From positions 39,711 to 103,710 of the forward strand of contig NW_026622769.1 of assembly GCF_023065955.2 (NCBI RefSeq): a DNA stretch of 64,000 nt, in the 5' to 3' direction. The notes beneath the pieces are model-generated. The model was not told the origin of the DNA and searched no databases. It saw only the letters and a program-made list of their open reading frames with translations. Source of the stretch: Ursus arctos. Its lineage: Eukaryota > Chordata > Mammalia > Carnivora > Ursidae. Position 1 is the stretch's first letter, and each line of letters starts with the position of its first letter. Positions 52,562-64,000 of the stretch are shown in pieces. Made by a program: the position numbers and the translations under genes.

Positions 52562-53982
52562 ATGAAGCTGTTGGAGAACTCGAGCTTCGAGGCCATCAAC
52601 TCACAGCTGACAGTGGAGACTGGAGATGCCCACATCATCGGCAGGTGAGGCTTGGGCTCCATGGGCCTCCGGGGTCACGACGTCCTAGCCCAGAGTTGAA
52701 CCTGACGGGCGGCATGTTCCGTGGTCCCCCTGCACCTTGTAGGATTGAGAGCTACTCGTGTAAGATGGCAGGAGACGACAAGCACATGTTTAAGCAGTTC
52801 TGCCAAGAGGGCCAGCCCCATGTGCTAGAGGCGCTGTCTCCACCCCAGACCTCGGGCCTCAGCCCCAGCAGGTGAGCCAGGGCAGATTCTGCCCACCGTG
52901 GGCTGTGGGGGTGCAGGCAGTGCTGGGCTGATACTTTTTTTCCGTGCAGACTGAGCAAGAGCCAAGGTGGTGAGGATGAGGGCCCGTTAAGCGACAAGTG
53001 CAGCCGCAAGACCCTCTTCTACCTGATCGCCACGCTCAATGAGTCCTTCCGGCCTGACTATGACTTCAGCACAGCCCGAAGCCATGAATTCAGCAGGGAA
53101 CCCAGCCTCAGCTGGGTGAGGGTCAGGCTGGGGGGAGGGGCCCGAAGCCCCACAGCTGTGCTTACTAGGCTCGGCCCAGTTCATGCCCTGTGTCCTGCCT
53201 CCTGAGTCAGTCCCAACTGTGACCATCCTAGGTGGTGAACGCAGTCAACTGCAGTCTGTTTTCGGCGGTACGGGAGGACTTCAAGGCCCTGAAGCCACAG
53301 CTGTGGAACGCAGTAGATGAGGAGATCTGCCTGGCCGAATGTGACATCTACAGGTGGGCTGGCATCCCTGCAGGTGGGCTCTGGGTGTGTGTGGCACGTG
53401 GGCCTTCATACCACCTCTTGCCCCACACTCCCCAGTTACAACCCAGACTTGGACTCAGATCCCTTTGGGGAGGATGGCAGCCTCTGGTCCTTCAACTACT
53501 TCTTCTACAACAAGCGGCTGAAGCGGATAGTCTTCTTCAGCTGCCGCTCCATCAGGTTGGCACCTGTCTGCCTCCTTTCCCTTAGCTCCTACTTGGCCCA
53601 CACACCATTTCCCCAGCCGTGCCCACCCCACTCCTGACTTTGTCTTCCCTGGACATCCTCCCTGGGGTCAGCAACAGGCCAGGGATAGGCAGTCCTAAGA
53701 CCAGTTCCCACACCTCCCCCAGTGGATCCACCTATACCCCCTCGGAGGCCGGCAACGAGCTGGACATGGAGCTGGGAGAGGAGGAGGAGGAGGAGGAGGA
53801 AGAGAGCGGAGGTGGAGGCAGTGAGGGCGGACCCGAGGAGACAAGCGCCATGGAGGAGGACAGGTGCGTGGTGGTTGCTGGAGCCAGGGGTGGGCACCCC
53901 TCTGCCTGATCTCCTGGGTGCTGGCTCCTCCAAGCTCACTGTGTGCCACCTTCTACCCAGGGTCCCGGTGATCTGTATGTGA
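52562..53982 (+). CDS. MAF1: MAF1, repressor of RNA polymerase III transcription
   Basis: Seven coding exons: 52562-52644, 52743-52871, 52950-53115, 53232-53353, 53436-53555, 53723-53863, 53961-53982; 260 aa (human 256). MAF1 binds RNA polymerase III and TFIIIB parts and turns down tRNA and 5S synthesis when mTOR signalling falls. The conserved A box ([20 protein letters not shown]), the serine-rich mTOR-target linker ([19 protein letters not shown]), and the B/C box region with [13 protein letters not shown] and [16 protein letters not shown] are intact. Near the C-terminus a glutamate run ([19 protein letters not shown]) coded by a (GAG)n repeat is longer than I recall for human, which accounts for the extra residues. 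The final exon codes only for VPVICM. An untranslated exon lies upstream. Confidence 0.98.
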
Positions 53983-54473
53983 GGATGAGGAACAGAGGCC
54001 CCAGCTTCATTCAGCTTCAACCAGTGCCTGGAACTGTCCACTCGAGGGGCCCCAGGGCCTCCCCAGCCGGTGGTCAGCCCCTGGCCCTGCCACGGCTCCA
54101 GCGCCGCCCAAGGCCACGCCCACCTAGCCCTTTGGCTCCCGCCTACAGATGTCTACTCACCCCCACAGGCTCCAGCTGCCCTAGTTGTGGTTGGTCTGGA
54201 CAGCACAGGGCCTGCTGGGAAGAGCCACTGCCCTGTCCCAGTGAACTGACATAGGCAGGGACAGCTGGACTACAGAGTTTATTTTTGTATTTTGTGCCGG
54301 ATCAGGCGTGGGCCTGCACACTCCAGCCCAAAGGGCCTGAGATCCAGTCAGCAGGCCCCTGCAGTCACCACCTTGGGTTTGGCCAGCCCCTGGCACCCAC
54401 CTGTACCCCCCCCGCCACTTCGCCCATTGGGCAGCGTGCACTGAGTGTCACTTTGCTGCAGCTGTTTGTTTCC

Positions 54474-54479
54474 AATAAA
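54474..54479 (+). terminator. MAF1: MAF1 poly(A) signal
   Basis: AATAAA in TTCCAATAAAAATTTC, about 490 bp after the stop, and only 155 bp before the WDR97 start codon. Confidence 0.88.
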
Positions 54480-54563
54480 AATTTCTGTGACTTAGTGGGG
54501 ACCTAGGCTCTGTGCTGTGTTGGGGGGTGGGGTCTGCGTCGAAGGCGGGGCCTGTGGCGTCTG

Positions 54564-54576
54564 GTAGCCTAGCAAC
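54564..54576 (+). promoter_or_regulatory. WDR97: RFX X-box upstream of WDR97
   Basis: GTAGCCTAGCAAC fits the RFX X-box consensus GTNRCC-N(0-3)-RGYAAC at every position with a 1-base spacer. It lies 53 bp before the WDR97 ATG, the distance expected for RFX-driven ciliary genes. Its right half site overlaps the left arm of a perfect palindrome. Confidence 0.7.
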
Positions 54577-54602
54577 GGTCTTAGGGGCCCCTAAGACCGT
54601 TG
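54573..54602. repeat. Perfect 30-bp palindrome
   Basis: The left arm CAACGGTCTTAGGGG is followed at once, with no spacer, by its exact reverse complement. It ends 27 bp before the WDR97 start codon, so it is probably in the promoter or the 5' UTR. In RNA it would form a stable hairpin. Confidence 0.95.
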
Positions 54603-54628
54603 AGCCGCCTGGACCTGCAGCTGCTGGA

Positions 54629-57600
54629 ATGGAGACTGAAGTGTCAGATGCGAGCAACCCCTATTCAGTAGAAGGCGACAGCCTGCTGCTGGACCTGGAC
54701 CTGTATGATGTTGACAGCTACGACATCCCGGACCCAGGGCTGCTCAAGGAAAAGAATGGTGAGGTGGCCTGGCGTCGCCCCCCAGATGCCCACATGACAG
54801 CAGGCATTTCTTGCTCGGGCAGGCGTTCTGTCTGCTGCGATGCCACACTCCGGGGGTAGGCCCTCAACCCAGCAGGGCCCTGCAGAGAGGGCCTGCCTCC
54901 AGCCTCCAGGGTGAGGGGTCCCAGACCGCACAGTGACCGCGCTTCCACTGCTGACCTGCAGAGTTGTTTTCGGAGCCGGTCCCGAGGCTTTTTACCAGCA
55001 GCTCGCGGTGGCAGAACATGACCCCACGTGCCCGTGCTCGCCAGCTGTGGCTGTTCCTACGTGCAGGCCTCCATGACTTCGTGGAAAAGGTGGGGCTTAC
55101 CTGTGGGCCCTGCCTCGAGGCCTCTTCTCTGGCCCACCTCTTCCCCTAGGTGTCCCTACTACGCCCCCAGCCCAGATCCCCTTGGCTCCCCTAGGCAGGC
55201 GCACTACCTCTCCAGCCCCCCACCCCCACCCCCCAGCTGACTGCAGGCCTGCCCGTCCTGGCCCACAGGAAAAGAGAGGTGAGCTGTGTGTGGCACGCTT
55301 GACCCATGGGCTGGAGCCGCTGCGCCACCTGGAAGTGGCAGCTGGGCTGCGCTCGGTGGCACAGGACCCAGTGGGCAGACGCTTCGTGGTGCTGGATGGT
55401 GCAGGGCACCTGCACGTGCACAGAGAGGACGGCTGGGCTTACGAGAAGCTACAGGCCCCAGCTGTGCTCTCAGGGCTGGTGGCAGTGCTGGGCCCGCTGG
55501 GCGCTGTGAGCCGCTTTGTGGGTTGGGGCCCCGAGGGGCTGGCCATCCTAAGGCCTGACCTCAGCCTGCTATGGCTGAGCAAGCCAGGGGTGGGCAGGAT
55601 GCTGGGCCATGAACCCATCTGCTGTGTGCCAGTGCCCAGCCTGGGGCTGTTGCTAGTGGCAGAGGCAGGCGGCAGCCTGGTGCTCTGGAAGTTCCGTTCA
55701 GGGGGTCGCCGCCTGGTGCCATGTGGGTCACCTCTGCAGCTGCCACCAAGCCCTGCAGGTACACTCACCCGTTTGGTTCTGGGGCCCCTGCATTCCCAGC
55801 AAGTCCCATGCTGCTTCGCGGCCTGTGGCTCAGCCGTGCTCATCTTTGATCTGCACAACTGGGCTCTCGTAGATGTGCGCCGGGACCTGCACAAAACGTG
55901 AGGGGTGCCTGGGGACTGGGAGAAAGGGAGGGTGGTGGGGAGAGGCAAATCCAGGAGGGCAAGCGGGTCATGGCAGGGGCGCAGGTGCTCACACACCGGG
56001 AGATGCTGAGTCTGCAAGGGCTTCCTCTTCCCCTTCAGCACTATCTTGGACTTGGCCTACTGCCCAGAGGTAGAGGCCATGGTGACAGCCTCTCGCGACA
56101 GCACGGTGAAGGTGTGGGAGGCCGACTGGCGGATCCGCATGGTGTTCATGGGCCACACAGGTGCGCTATACCATTGTAGCCCTTGAGGCCCCGTTCTCTG
56201 TCCTCCCTGTGCACGGCCCACGGGACAAGAGCTCTGGGCTGTCCGGAACTTCTGCCAGCTCTAGCCGAGCTTCTCTGCACTGGCCGCATCCCGGGCTGAC
56301 GGCTCCCCTTCCCTAATCCCCCGGTGCACCCCAGTGACCCATGCCCCTCCCACAGGCCCAGTGACAGCTCTGGCTGCGCTCCCGAACACGTCCCTGGTGC
56401 TGTCAGCCTCGCAGGATGGGACGCTGCGCACATGGGACCTGCAGGCGGCAGCACAGGTGGGCGAGGTGGCGCTGAGCTGCTGGGACCGAGACGTGGCGTC
56501 TGCGCGCGTGAACCGCCTGCTGGCGCCCGCGGGCCCCAGCTGGCCAGTGCTCTCCTTGAGCGCCAGCAGCGTGGAGTTGTGGCGCGTTCGCGAGCTCTAC
56601 TCACCGTTGGCGCAGCTGTCGGCGCCAGTGCTTCACTTGCAGGTGGTGTCTGCGCTGCCCCCGCTCCCCCTCCTGCCCGCGCGCCTCGTGTGCGCATGCG
56701 CCGACGGCTCGGTCTACCTGGTGTCGGTAGCCACCGGGCGCGCAGTGAGTGCGCTGCTGCTTGAACCTGATGACTGCGCGGCCTCAGTGCTTTATTGCCT
56801 ACCACGCGAAGCACTGTGGCTGCTGACACGCGCCGGACACCTGGTGTGTGCCAACGCGGCGCGCTGCCCCATGCGCGTGCTGCACCGCGTGTGCCCGCCC
56901 CCCGCCCCTGCGCCCAGGCCCTGCTGCCTGCACCTCTACAGCCACCTCACAGACCCCGGTGGCGCGTTTGCCAGCTGGGAGGCCGTGTGCAGGCATGGGG
57001 GGGAGCCGTGTCTGAGGGACTTGGCCCGCGCCCGGAAGGACAAGAACCGGTGGGTGCCAGAGCCGGCGACGGCGGGGCGGGGCGGGGCGGCAGTGCCCAT
57101 GCCGACACGCTGCTGTCCTGCACAGGTACCTGCCCGTGGTGGGGCACACGGACGGCACCCTATCGGTCCTGGAGTGGCGCTGCTCGGAGACCGTCTTCCA
57201 AACCCGGGCACACAGCCCGGGCCCCGTCACCGCCATCGCGTCTACCTGGAACAGCATTGTGTCCTCCGGTCCATATCTCCCCTCCCCCTGTAGCTGGCGT
57301 GGGAATCCCTCCCCTGCCCCACAAAGGCCCAGCCCTGGCTCCCGTCCCACAGGCGGAGACTTGACCGTGAAGATGTGGCGCGTCTACCCCTATGCCGAGG
57401 AGAGCCTGAGCCTGCTGCGTACCTTTTCCTGCTGCCACCCGGCCGTGGCGCTCTGTGCGCTCGGGAAGCGAATCACTGTAGGCTTTGAGGATCCGGACAG
57501 CGCCACCTATGGCTTGGTGCAGTTTGGCCTGGGCGACCTCCCCCGCTATGACCACCGGCCCCAGGATGACCCCACGGACCACATCACTGGTGAGGGGGCA

Positions 57601-60600
57601 GGGCAGAAGTAAAGCCAAGCAGCGGGATGGCGCTGGTCCCTCACCCGAGCCTTGGTGCCTCAGGTCTGTGCTGCTGTCCCGCGCTCAAGCTGTGTGCCTG
57701 CTCCAGCCTGGACTGCACGGTCCGCATCTGGACTGCGGAGAACCGCCTGCTGCGGTGGGCTGGGGCGGGAAGGAGGGAGGGAGGGAGGGCTGGGGAGCCT
57801 GTGGGCGGCCAGCTGGGCTCTCCTACCTCCACCCCCACCAGAGCCTAGAGGCTGGACAGGGGAACAGGGCCTTGCCCCTGCTAGGGTTGCAGCTTCCTAC
57901 TTTGTGGAGCAGGGCTGGACTCTTGCCCTCGATGCCCCCCCAGGCTCCTGCAGCTGGATGGCGCCCCTCAGGGCCTGACCTTCAGCAGCAGCAGTGGGGA
58001 CCTGGTGTTGGCTCTGGGCTCTCGACTCTGCCTGGTATCTCATAGGCTCTACCTGCCCACATCTTACCTGGTTAAGGTACCCAGTGAGCACAGGATGGGC
58101 AGGGTGGGCTGCTGCAGGTGGACAAGCCCCCTGAGGCCAGGGCTGTAGGTTCCTTTCTCCTGTTCAGAAGCTGTGCCAGAAGGTCCCCGATGTGGTGGAC
58201 GACCCTCCGCTACCACTGACCAGCCAGGAGTCACTGACCTCAGCCCAGCTGCAGAGGCTTGCCAGGCTCCATGGGGTGGCCAGTCTTAGGTCTGCTGGCA
58301 GGCCCAGCCCAGCCGTCCCGGAGGCCCCTGCCCAGCTCCCCTGAGTCAGGGGCTGGCTGTGCGACCCCAGCACAAGGCCCCAGAGCTCCCAGGCCACTTA
58401 GGCCACCCCAAGCCGATCCCAGCCCCGGAATCCCTCCTCCTGCCAGAAGCCTGGCCGCCCCCGCCCCCAGGTCCTTGTCCCAGCACCCACCCAGTCCCAC
58501 CAGTGATGACACCCAGTGTCCCACCTGTACCCGTCCTTGTCTGCAGCACAGACTTGTCTTTCACCCATCGCCAGATGGCAACAGCTCAGCAGCCAGTGTT
58601 GGAGGAGGTGGGTGGGTCCTGACCCCTCACCACCCCAAAGCCCCAACCCTGCACCCGGCCCAGGCCCAGGCCACTCCCGTTCAGTCCTTGGGATAGGCCT
58701 GGGGTCACTGTGGTTGTCTGGGAAGGAGATGACCCTTGTTCGCTCCCCCAGGACTTGGAAGCCCTAGTTGCCCGGGATCAAGACCTTCAGCAGCTGAGGC
58801 TGGGGCTGGTGGTCCCGGCTGCCCAGCCCCCACCCTCCTGGCAACAGCGGCAGGAGGCGTTTGACAACTACGTTCGCCTGATCTACGGCCCTGGCTTGCT
58901 GGTGGGTGCGAAGCCTCCCCCGGCCTTAGCCCTGACTCCAGGTCCTCCCTTCGCCCCCGGCCTCTGACACTGCCTGTCTCACCTGCATCCCTCCCAGGAC
59001 ACGCCTTCTGGAAGAACGTTCCAGCGGTGGAAAACCATGACCCTCACCGTGGAGAGAGAGACCTGGGACCTGCGCACCTTACCCAGAGCTGCCAGCGGTC
59101 TTTGGCAGCCCGGGGTCTGCACGGAAGCCCCAAAGGTGCCAGCAGCCCTCCCCCGACAGGACCCGGGAGCCATGGACCAGCACTTTGCCAACCCTCTCCG
59201 AGTCCCTCTGCCTATCCCACCCACACACCGGGGGGTGCACAGCAGGGCATCCCAGGTAAGGCCTCCCACCCCTCCCACCTCTGCCCTGACCCCAGGACCC
59301 TGCGGCCAGCCTCTGACAATATCTCCCTCACCGAAGCTGCTGGCCCGCTCCTCCCTGAGCAGTAACCTGGGCCTCAGTCTGGACCTGCAGCTGCAGGTGG
59401 AGCGGCTGCAAGGGGAGAAGCCTGTGGTCCTGGGCCCGCCGTCCCTGCACCTACAGCACAGGGTGAGGGGTGCCGCCTGCCCAGGAGCAGGGCTGCAGGG
59501 GCGCTGGGGGTCCGTGCTCGGCTCTGAGCCCCTCTCTTGTCCCCAGGTCCCCCTCTTGAGGAAGAGGCGGCCCAAGGAGCCTCTCTCCAACCTCCGAGGC
59601 TTTTTTCCTGCTGTTATTCGGCCCTACAAGGTGAGAGCCCCTTGCTCTTCCCAGAGGCACCTCCCTCTAGGGGGCAACCTTCTTATGTCCCCCATCTTCC
59701 CTTTGTTGCAAATCTTGTGCTCAAATCTGACCTGAGAGCCATGCCCGCCCACAGCCCTCTACCCACCTCCTGGCCAGCCCAGTTTGGGTGCTGCTGTTCT
59801 CTGGGGACCAGCTGCCAGAGAGCCAGAGATTCCTGGAGAAGACACCAGGCCAAGCCAGAGCCTCCGACAGCTGATTGTGCCTGCACACTTCCTCCCCAGT
59901 TAAAGTGCTGGGTGGGTCCTGTATGAATTCTGGAACACCAGAGTCCTCTCCCTTTAGTGGAGTGAAGTCAGCAGGAGCTGGCCCCTTGCAATCTATCTCC
60001 TTCCAACCTCTCCCACCCCAGATATCCAGACAGGCCTCTCTGCAAGCACATTCTGGTACTGTCAGCTGCCCAGGTGGGTGCTGGTCCTTCTCGCAGCTCT
60101 ACCATCTACCCAACCCCTCAACGCCCCCCTCCAAGTTCCTGCCACCGACCCCTCTGCTCCTTATAGACATCCCTGTTCCAGGGCTGAGGCCCCAGTCCTG
60201 TGGAGAGTGTGCGGGGGTGTCAGTGTTCCCCAGAGGCCAGCAGCTGCCCAGACTTCCTCCTTTCCTCCTCCGTCATCACAGTTGATGTCTCACTGACTGC
60301 CCTTCAGCCTGGTCTCTAAAGGTTCTTTTTTGCCTGTCTGCGTATTTTGGGCGTCAACTGAGAAAAGAGGCAGAACTGAAATAAAAGCATTTATTTGGGG
60401 CTTTAGAATTGCAATTCGGGGAGCACAGATTTGGTAGCAACCCAGACTGAGTCGTGCTGAGGAGTGAAGGCCAGGGTCTGTCTCAGCAAATTGCAGGAGC
60501 ACTAGGAAACTTACACGAGTTATGATGGGAAAATGTGATCACATTGTACACCTCACTGGTTTTCTGAATACTTTGGTTGCAGGAAAAATAGCCTTTGCAG

Positions 60601-63600
60601 AGTGTCCACTTTTCTTTTTTAGGATTTTACTTTTAAGCAATCTCTCCACCCAACATGGAGCTCGAACCCACAACCCCGAGATTAAGAATTGCGTGCTCCA
60701 CGGTCTGAGCCCGCCAGGGGCCCTGCAGAGCATCCACTTTTTTTGGTCAAGAATGTAGGGGCAGCAGTCTTGTGTTCAGTCTTGGCCCAGTTCCATATAA
60801 TTCCTCTTTCAAAAACAGGATGAAGTTTTAGTTCCCGAACAGTCTCTAATGTTCAGAGGTTTTACCCGAGTTTGTCTGGACGGGAGTGTGAGCCCAGTTC
60901 AGCTCCCCAAGCCCTGGCAGGCTGGGGGTGCTCTGCCAGGTGGTCTCTGGGGTGGGGTGGCGTTCAGGTTCTCAGTCCCCGTGCTGTGTGCCCCCTTCAG
61001 GACTGGCAGCGGCCCATCAGCTTCCCCGGCCGCGTGCCCAACTCGGTGGTGCTGCAGCAGATGTGGCTTCACCAGGAGGTCAGCGGCCCCGGAGCCCTCG
61101 CCCAGCTCACCAGCCATCGCAGGCGCAAGGCAAGGGGGGCCTGGGGTCTCTCCCTTGGGCTCTACAGGAAGGGGCCTGAGCACCCCCCTCCCCCCCGAGA
61201 GTGCCGGCGGACACCTGCGCTCTCCCCTCTGCAGCCAGGAAGTAGCCAGGATGACCTATGGCTGCCCCGGCGCATCAGGCGGCACCCAGCCAAGTGGCGG
61301 CAGAAGCTGATCCAGTGGCTGGGGGAAGAGGAGGAGGAGGACGACGAGGACGAGGCGCGGGGTCTGGACTGGTCCTCAGATTCCCTGAGCGCACAAAGGC
61401 AGCTCTCTGAGTCAGAGGAGATGGAGGCTCAGGTAGGCGCCGGCTGGGAGCTGGGCTGCCCAGGGCAGAGTGGGTGGAGAGGATGCGCCTGCAGCTGCTG
61501 TCGCTCCCGCAGAGCTCCGAGTATCTGACCCCGAAGCGCACGCACTCCGGCACGGCCGCCGGGACCGAGACCTGCTTTCGCCGACCCTGGTACCCCTACG
61601 GGCATTCGCTCTGGGAAGAGCGCTACGGGCATCTGCCCGGGTTCCTGCATTTCTTCATCGTCCAGAACTGGTTCAAAAAGCTGTTCCCCCTCTTCACCCT
61701 GGAGGTTCGGGGGTCTCGGGCACCTGGGAAGCCCAGGCTGGCGGGGAGGGGCCGTGCCGGGGGCAGGGCCTCAGCACGCCGTACCCGCAGGCCTACCCCG
61801 ACGTGGGCACGGTGGAGGGCCTGGCCTCTCTGTTCATGGACCTGCTGTGCGAGGCCTCTTGGGCAGACTGCGTGCACATCTTGAAAGCGCTGCTGAGGCT
61901 GCTGCCAGACACCAGCAGAGACTTTCGTAACCGGCTGCAGGGCGTCCTTGTGCGCCTGCTCAACCTGGACCAGCCCCCCAGCTTCCAGGTGCACCGCTAG
62001 CCCCGCCCCAGACCCGCCCCCAGCCCCGCCCCGGGCCTCGGCTCCGCCCCTGACGCGCTTCGCCCCTGGGCGCTCAGGACCAGACGCAGAAGCAGTTCGT
62101 GATGCTGGCGCTGCAGCTCCTTCTGGCCTGCTCGCTGCAGTCCCGCGAGGTGGTGCTGGAGCTCATGTCCTACTTCCTCTACTCGCCAGCCTCCTGCCGG
62201 TGAGTCCTGCTCCCTGCTCGGCCTCCCCACTAGCGGGAGGGACGGGGGAGGCCTCTGGATCAGCGGCTCACACGTGTCCCAGGCCCGAGCTCAGGAAGCT
62301 GCTGGACGGGCTCGGCCTTCAGGATCCGCAGGGCTTCCTGTTCCAGGAGATGTTGACCTGGGTCCAGGGCCTGGACGCTGACTCCAAGGCTGCCCTGCGC
62401 CAGTGCTGCTGCCAGAAGCTGGAGGAAATGATCCAGAGCCTGCAGGTCCTGATGGGCGAGGGGCGGGGGGCAGGCTATTGGCAGTGGAGCCTCCAGTCTT
62501 GCCGCCCACCCCCAGGCTTTCCCCGGGTCTTTGAGGGGAGGGGCGGGGGATCCAGGTGAAGCTGGCCGGTTCTTTGCCTTGCTCTGTATCTGTGCCTCGT
62601 GGGTCCTCTCCTGTCCCCCAAACCCACATTTCTGGGGATCTTCCTGCTCCTCCCCGGGAAGGAGTGGGCAGCCAGGTCTCAAGCTTGGGGCCAGGGGCAG
62701 AACCGCTCAGGCCTCTCTGCGGGGGGAGGGGGAGCCTCTTGGCTCTGCCCACTGGCTGCTTCCCCCACAGATGGAATGCTTGCAGCCTTCCATGGCCAAG
62801 TTGTCAGAGATGCTGCCCAAGGTCTCCCACACCTCGGTGTTTCCATCTCCTCCCAAGGAGGCCCTGTCTCGGATTTCAGTGCTCGTTGGGTCACCTCACA
62901 TCTCAGTGACACCCTCGGTCCATTCCTGGGCGCCCTCACTGGTGGCCCACGGGGAGCTGGACTTGGCTGTCCTCGAGTCCCGAGCCAAGCCGATGCCTTC
63001 CGCGATGCACCTCGGACAGACCAAACGTGTGCTGTCGGAGGCGCTGCCTCCCTTCTGCCCCCCCGAGGTCCACATGCGCTCCTCGGCGCCCGCCGCGCTG
63101 CAGGAGGAGCCGCTGCCACTGGAGCAGACGGACTGGTCCCGGTCACAGATGCTGGACCTGGGGCCAATCGACGCGCTCAACTTCTTCTGCGAGCAGCAGC
63201 GGGCTCGGCAGCAGGATTTCCTGCAGGAGGAGCTCGAGAGAAGGCGCCCAAGCCCGTGCCCTCCAGAGCCCAGCACAGTACTGCCACAGCCCCGGGATCA
63301 CTGGTGAGGGGACTGCAAGGCTGGGACAGGGCCTGGGGGACAGCCGAGGGGCTGGGCACATCAGACCTACCTCCTTCCCTTCTAGGCACTACCCCATCCT
63401 CCGGCTTCAGGAGGCCGAGGTCCAGAGGTCTCCGAGGAGACTGAGGGGTGAGTGGGGACAGGGGTAGAATTGGACCCCGATGTCTACCTCCACCCTAGCC
63501 AAAGTCCCAGGGGGCGTCGACCCCACCCTGAGACCTCACTGTCCTGCTGGCCCACAGGCTGGATGCGGTCCCGGCTCTGGGTGGGCCACACCATCAGCAG

Positions 63601-63760
63601 CTCCATCCGGATGCTGAAGCTGCCGCTGCCAAGAGCGGAGGTCCAGCCTTTCCCGCCGGCCTGGCCCAAGCCTGCGCGTCCGCTGCCACCACTGTTCCTG
63701 CAGCCCACCCTGCAGCGCTACTTTCTGCCAGATGATTCGTACCCCGACAGCTGCGGCTGA
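54629..63760 (+). CDS. WDR97: WD repeat-containing protein 97
   Basis: 24 coding exons: 54629-54758, 54962-55089, 55269-55897, 56039-56160, 56356-57049, 57126-57268, 57353-57589, 57664-57754, 57944-58076, 58168-58289, 58547-58607, 58752-58901, 58998-59255, 59337-59462, 59547-59630, 61001-61129, 61235-61432, 61513-61704, 61791-61988, 62078-62199, 62283-62445, 62771-63303, 63386-63447, 63558-63760. They total 4908 nt, 1635 aa, near the human length (formerly KIAA1875). WD-type blades fill the N-terminal half: DSTVKVWEAD, DGTLRTWDLQ, GGDLTVKMWR, DCTVRIWTAE. A glutamate/aspartate-rich stretch (LGEEEEEDDEDE) and an alpha-helical region follow. The role is poorly known; a cilium or sperm tail link is inferred from an RFX site upstream. 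Intron 16 has a GC donor; introns 6, 18 and 21 have weak GT donors. Exon edges with weak sites are less certain. Confidence 0.93.
60613..60724 (-). mobile_element. Old tRNA-derived SINE in WDR97 intron 15
   Basis: TTTTTTAGGATTTTAC, then GGAGCTCGAACCCACAACC and CCCGCCAGGGGCCC in minus orientation, like the copy at 23058-23176. The rest of this 1.37-kb intron has nothing I recognise. Confidence 0.75.
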
Positions 63761-63840
63761 CCGGGCTGCTGGCTTCGGTCTCTTCTTCCCTCCAGCACGG
63801 AGTTGAGACGTGGCTCTCCAGCCAGCCGTTCTCCCCTGGA

Positions 63841-63846
63841 AATAAA
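63841..63846 (+). terminator. WDR97: WDR97 poly(A) signal
   Basis: AATAAA 80 bp after the stop codon. The remaining 154 bases to the window end hold no recognised feature. Confidence 0.88.
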
Positions 63847-64000
63847 GGCCAGGAAAAGGGGTGCTGTCTTCATCTTTGGGGGCTGCAAGTGTGAGTGGAG
63901 CAGTCTGGATGGTGTGACGATGTGCCCGTCGGAAGGCAGGAGCTGGGGGCAAGGTGGAGTCTGGAGTGGTCAACCCTGGGTGCAGCAGCATTCCTGCTGG

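Overview
The window is nuclear DNA from a placental mammal. Genes are split into many short exons with GT-AG introns, promoters are CpG-rich, and the intergenic DNA is full of LINE-1 and tRNA-derived SINEs. The SINEs (head close to 'GGGGCGCCTGGGTGGC', then a CT-rich body and an AAATAAATAAAATCTTT-type tail) are CanSINEs, which are found only in Carnivora. Their form looks more like bears, seals and other arctoid carnivores than dog. That species call is an inference from repeats only.

The gene order matches the segment of human 8q24.3 that carries OPLAH, EXOSC4, GPAA1, CYC1, SHARPIN, MAF1 and WDR97. Left to right: SMPD5 (+, 1163-3285), OPLAH (-, 3347-12569), an isolated speriolin-like exon (-, 16370-16613), a repeat-rich gap, EXOSC4 (+, 27819-29708), GPAA1 (+, 30879-34131), a second repeat-rich gap with a large antisense L1, CYC1 (+, 42868-45069), SHARPIN (-, 46271-50819), MAF1 (+, 52562-53982) and WDR97 (+, 54629-63760). 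I assembled every gene model exon by exon. The reading frame closes in each and the predicted lengths (494, 1289, 245, 621, 325, 402, 260 and 1635 aa) are at or near the mammalian norms I recall, so the seven known neighbours and SMPD5 all look intact.

This is a housekeeping-rich cluster, not an operon or a single pathway: sphingomyelin hydrolysis (SMPD5), glutathione-cycle 5-oxoproline hydrolysis (OPLAH), RNA exosome (EXOSC4), GPI-anchor attachment (GPAA1), respiratory complex III (CYC1), linear-ubiquitin signalling (SHARPIN), RNA polymerase III repression (MAF1) and a WD-repeat protein probably linked to cilia (WDR97). SMPD5 and OPLAH converge with only 61 bp between stop codons. SHARPIN and MAF1 diverge from a shared CpG island. 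MAF1 and WDR97 are separated by about 150 bp.

I found no evidence of a wholly new system. The most interesting signals are an AT-AC (U12-type) intron in GPAA1, GC-AG introns in EXOSC4 and WDR97, an RFX X-box overlapping a perfect 30-bp palindrome just upstream of WDR97, an orphan speriolin-like first exon between OPLAH and EXOSC4, and a C-terminal extension of SHARPIN beyond its zinc finger.
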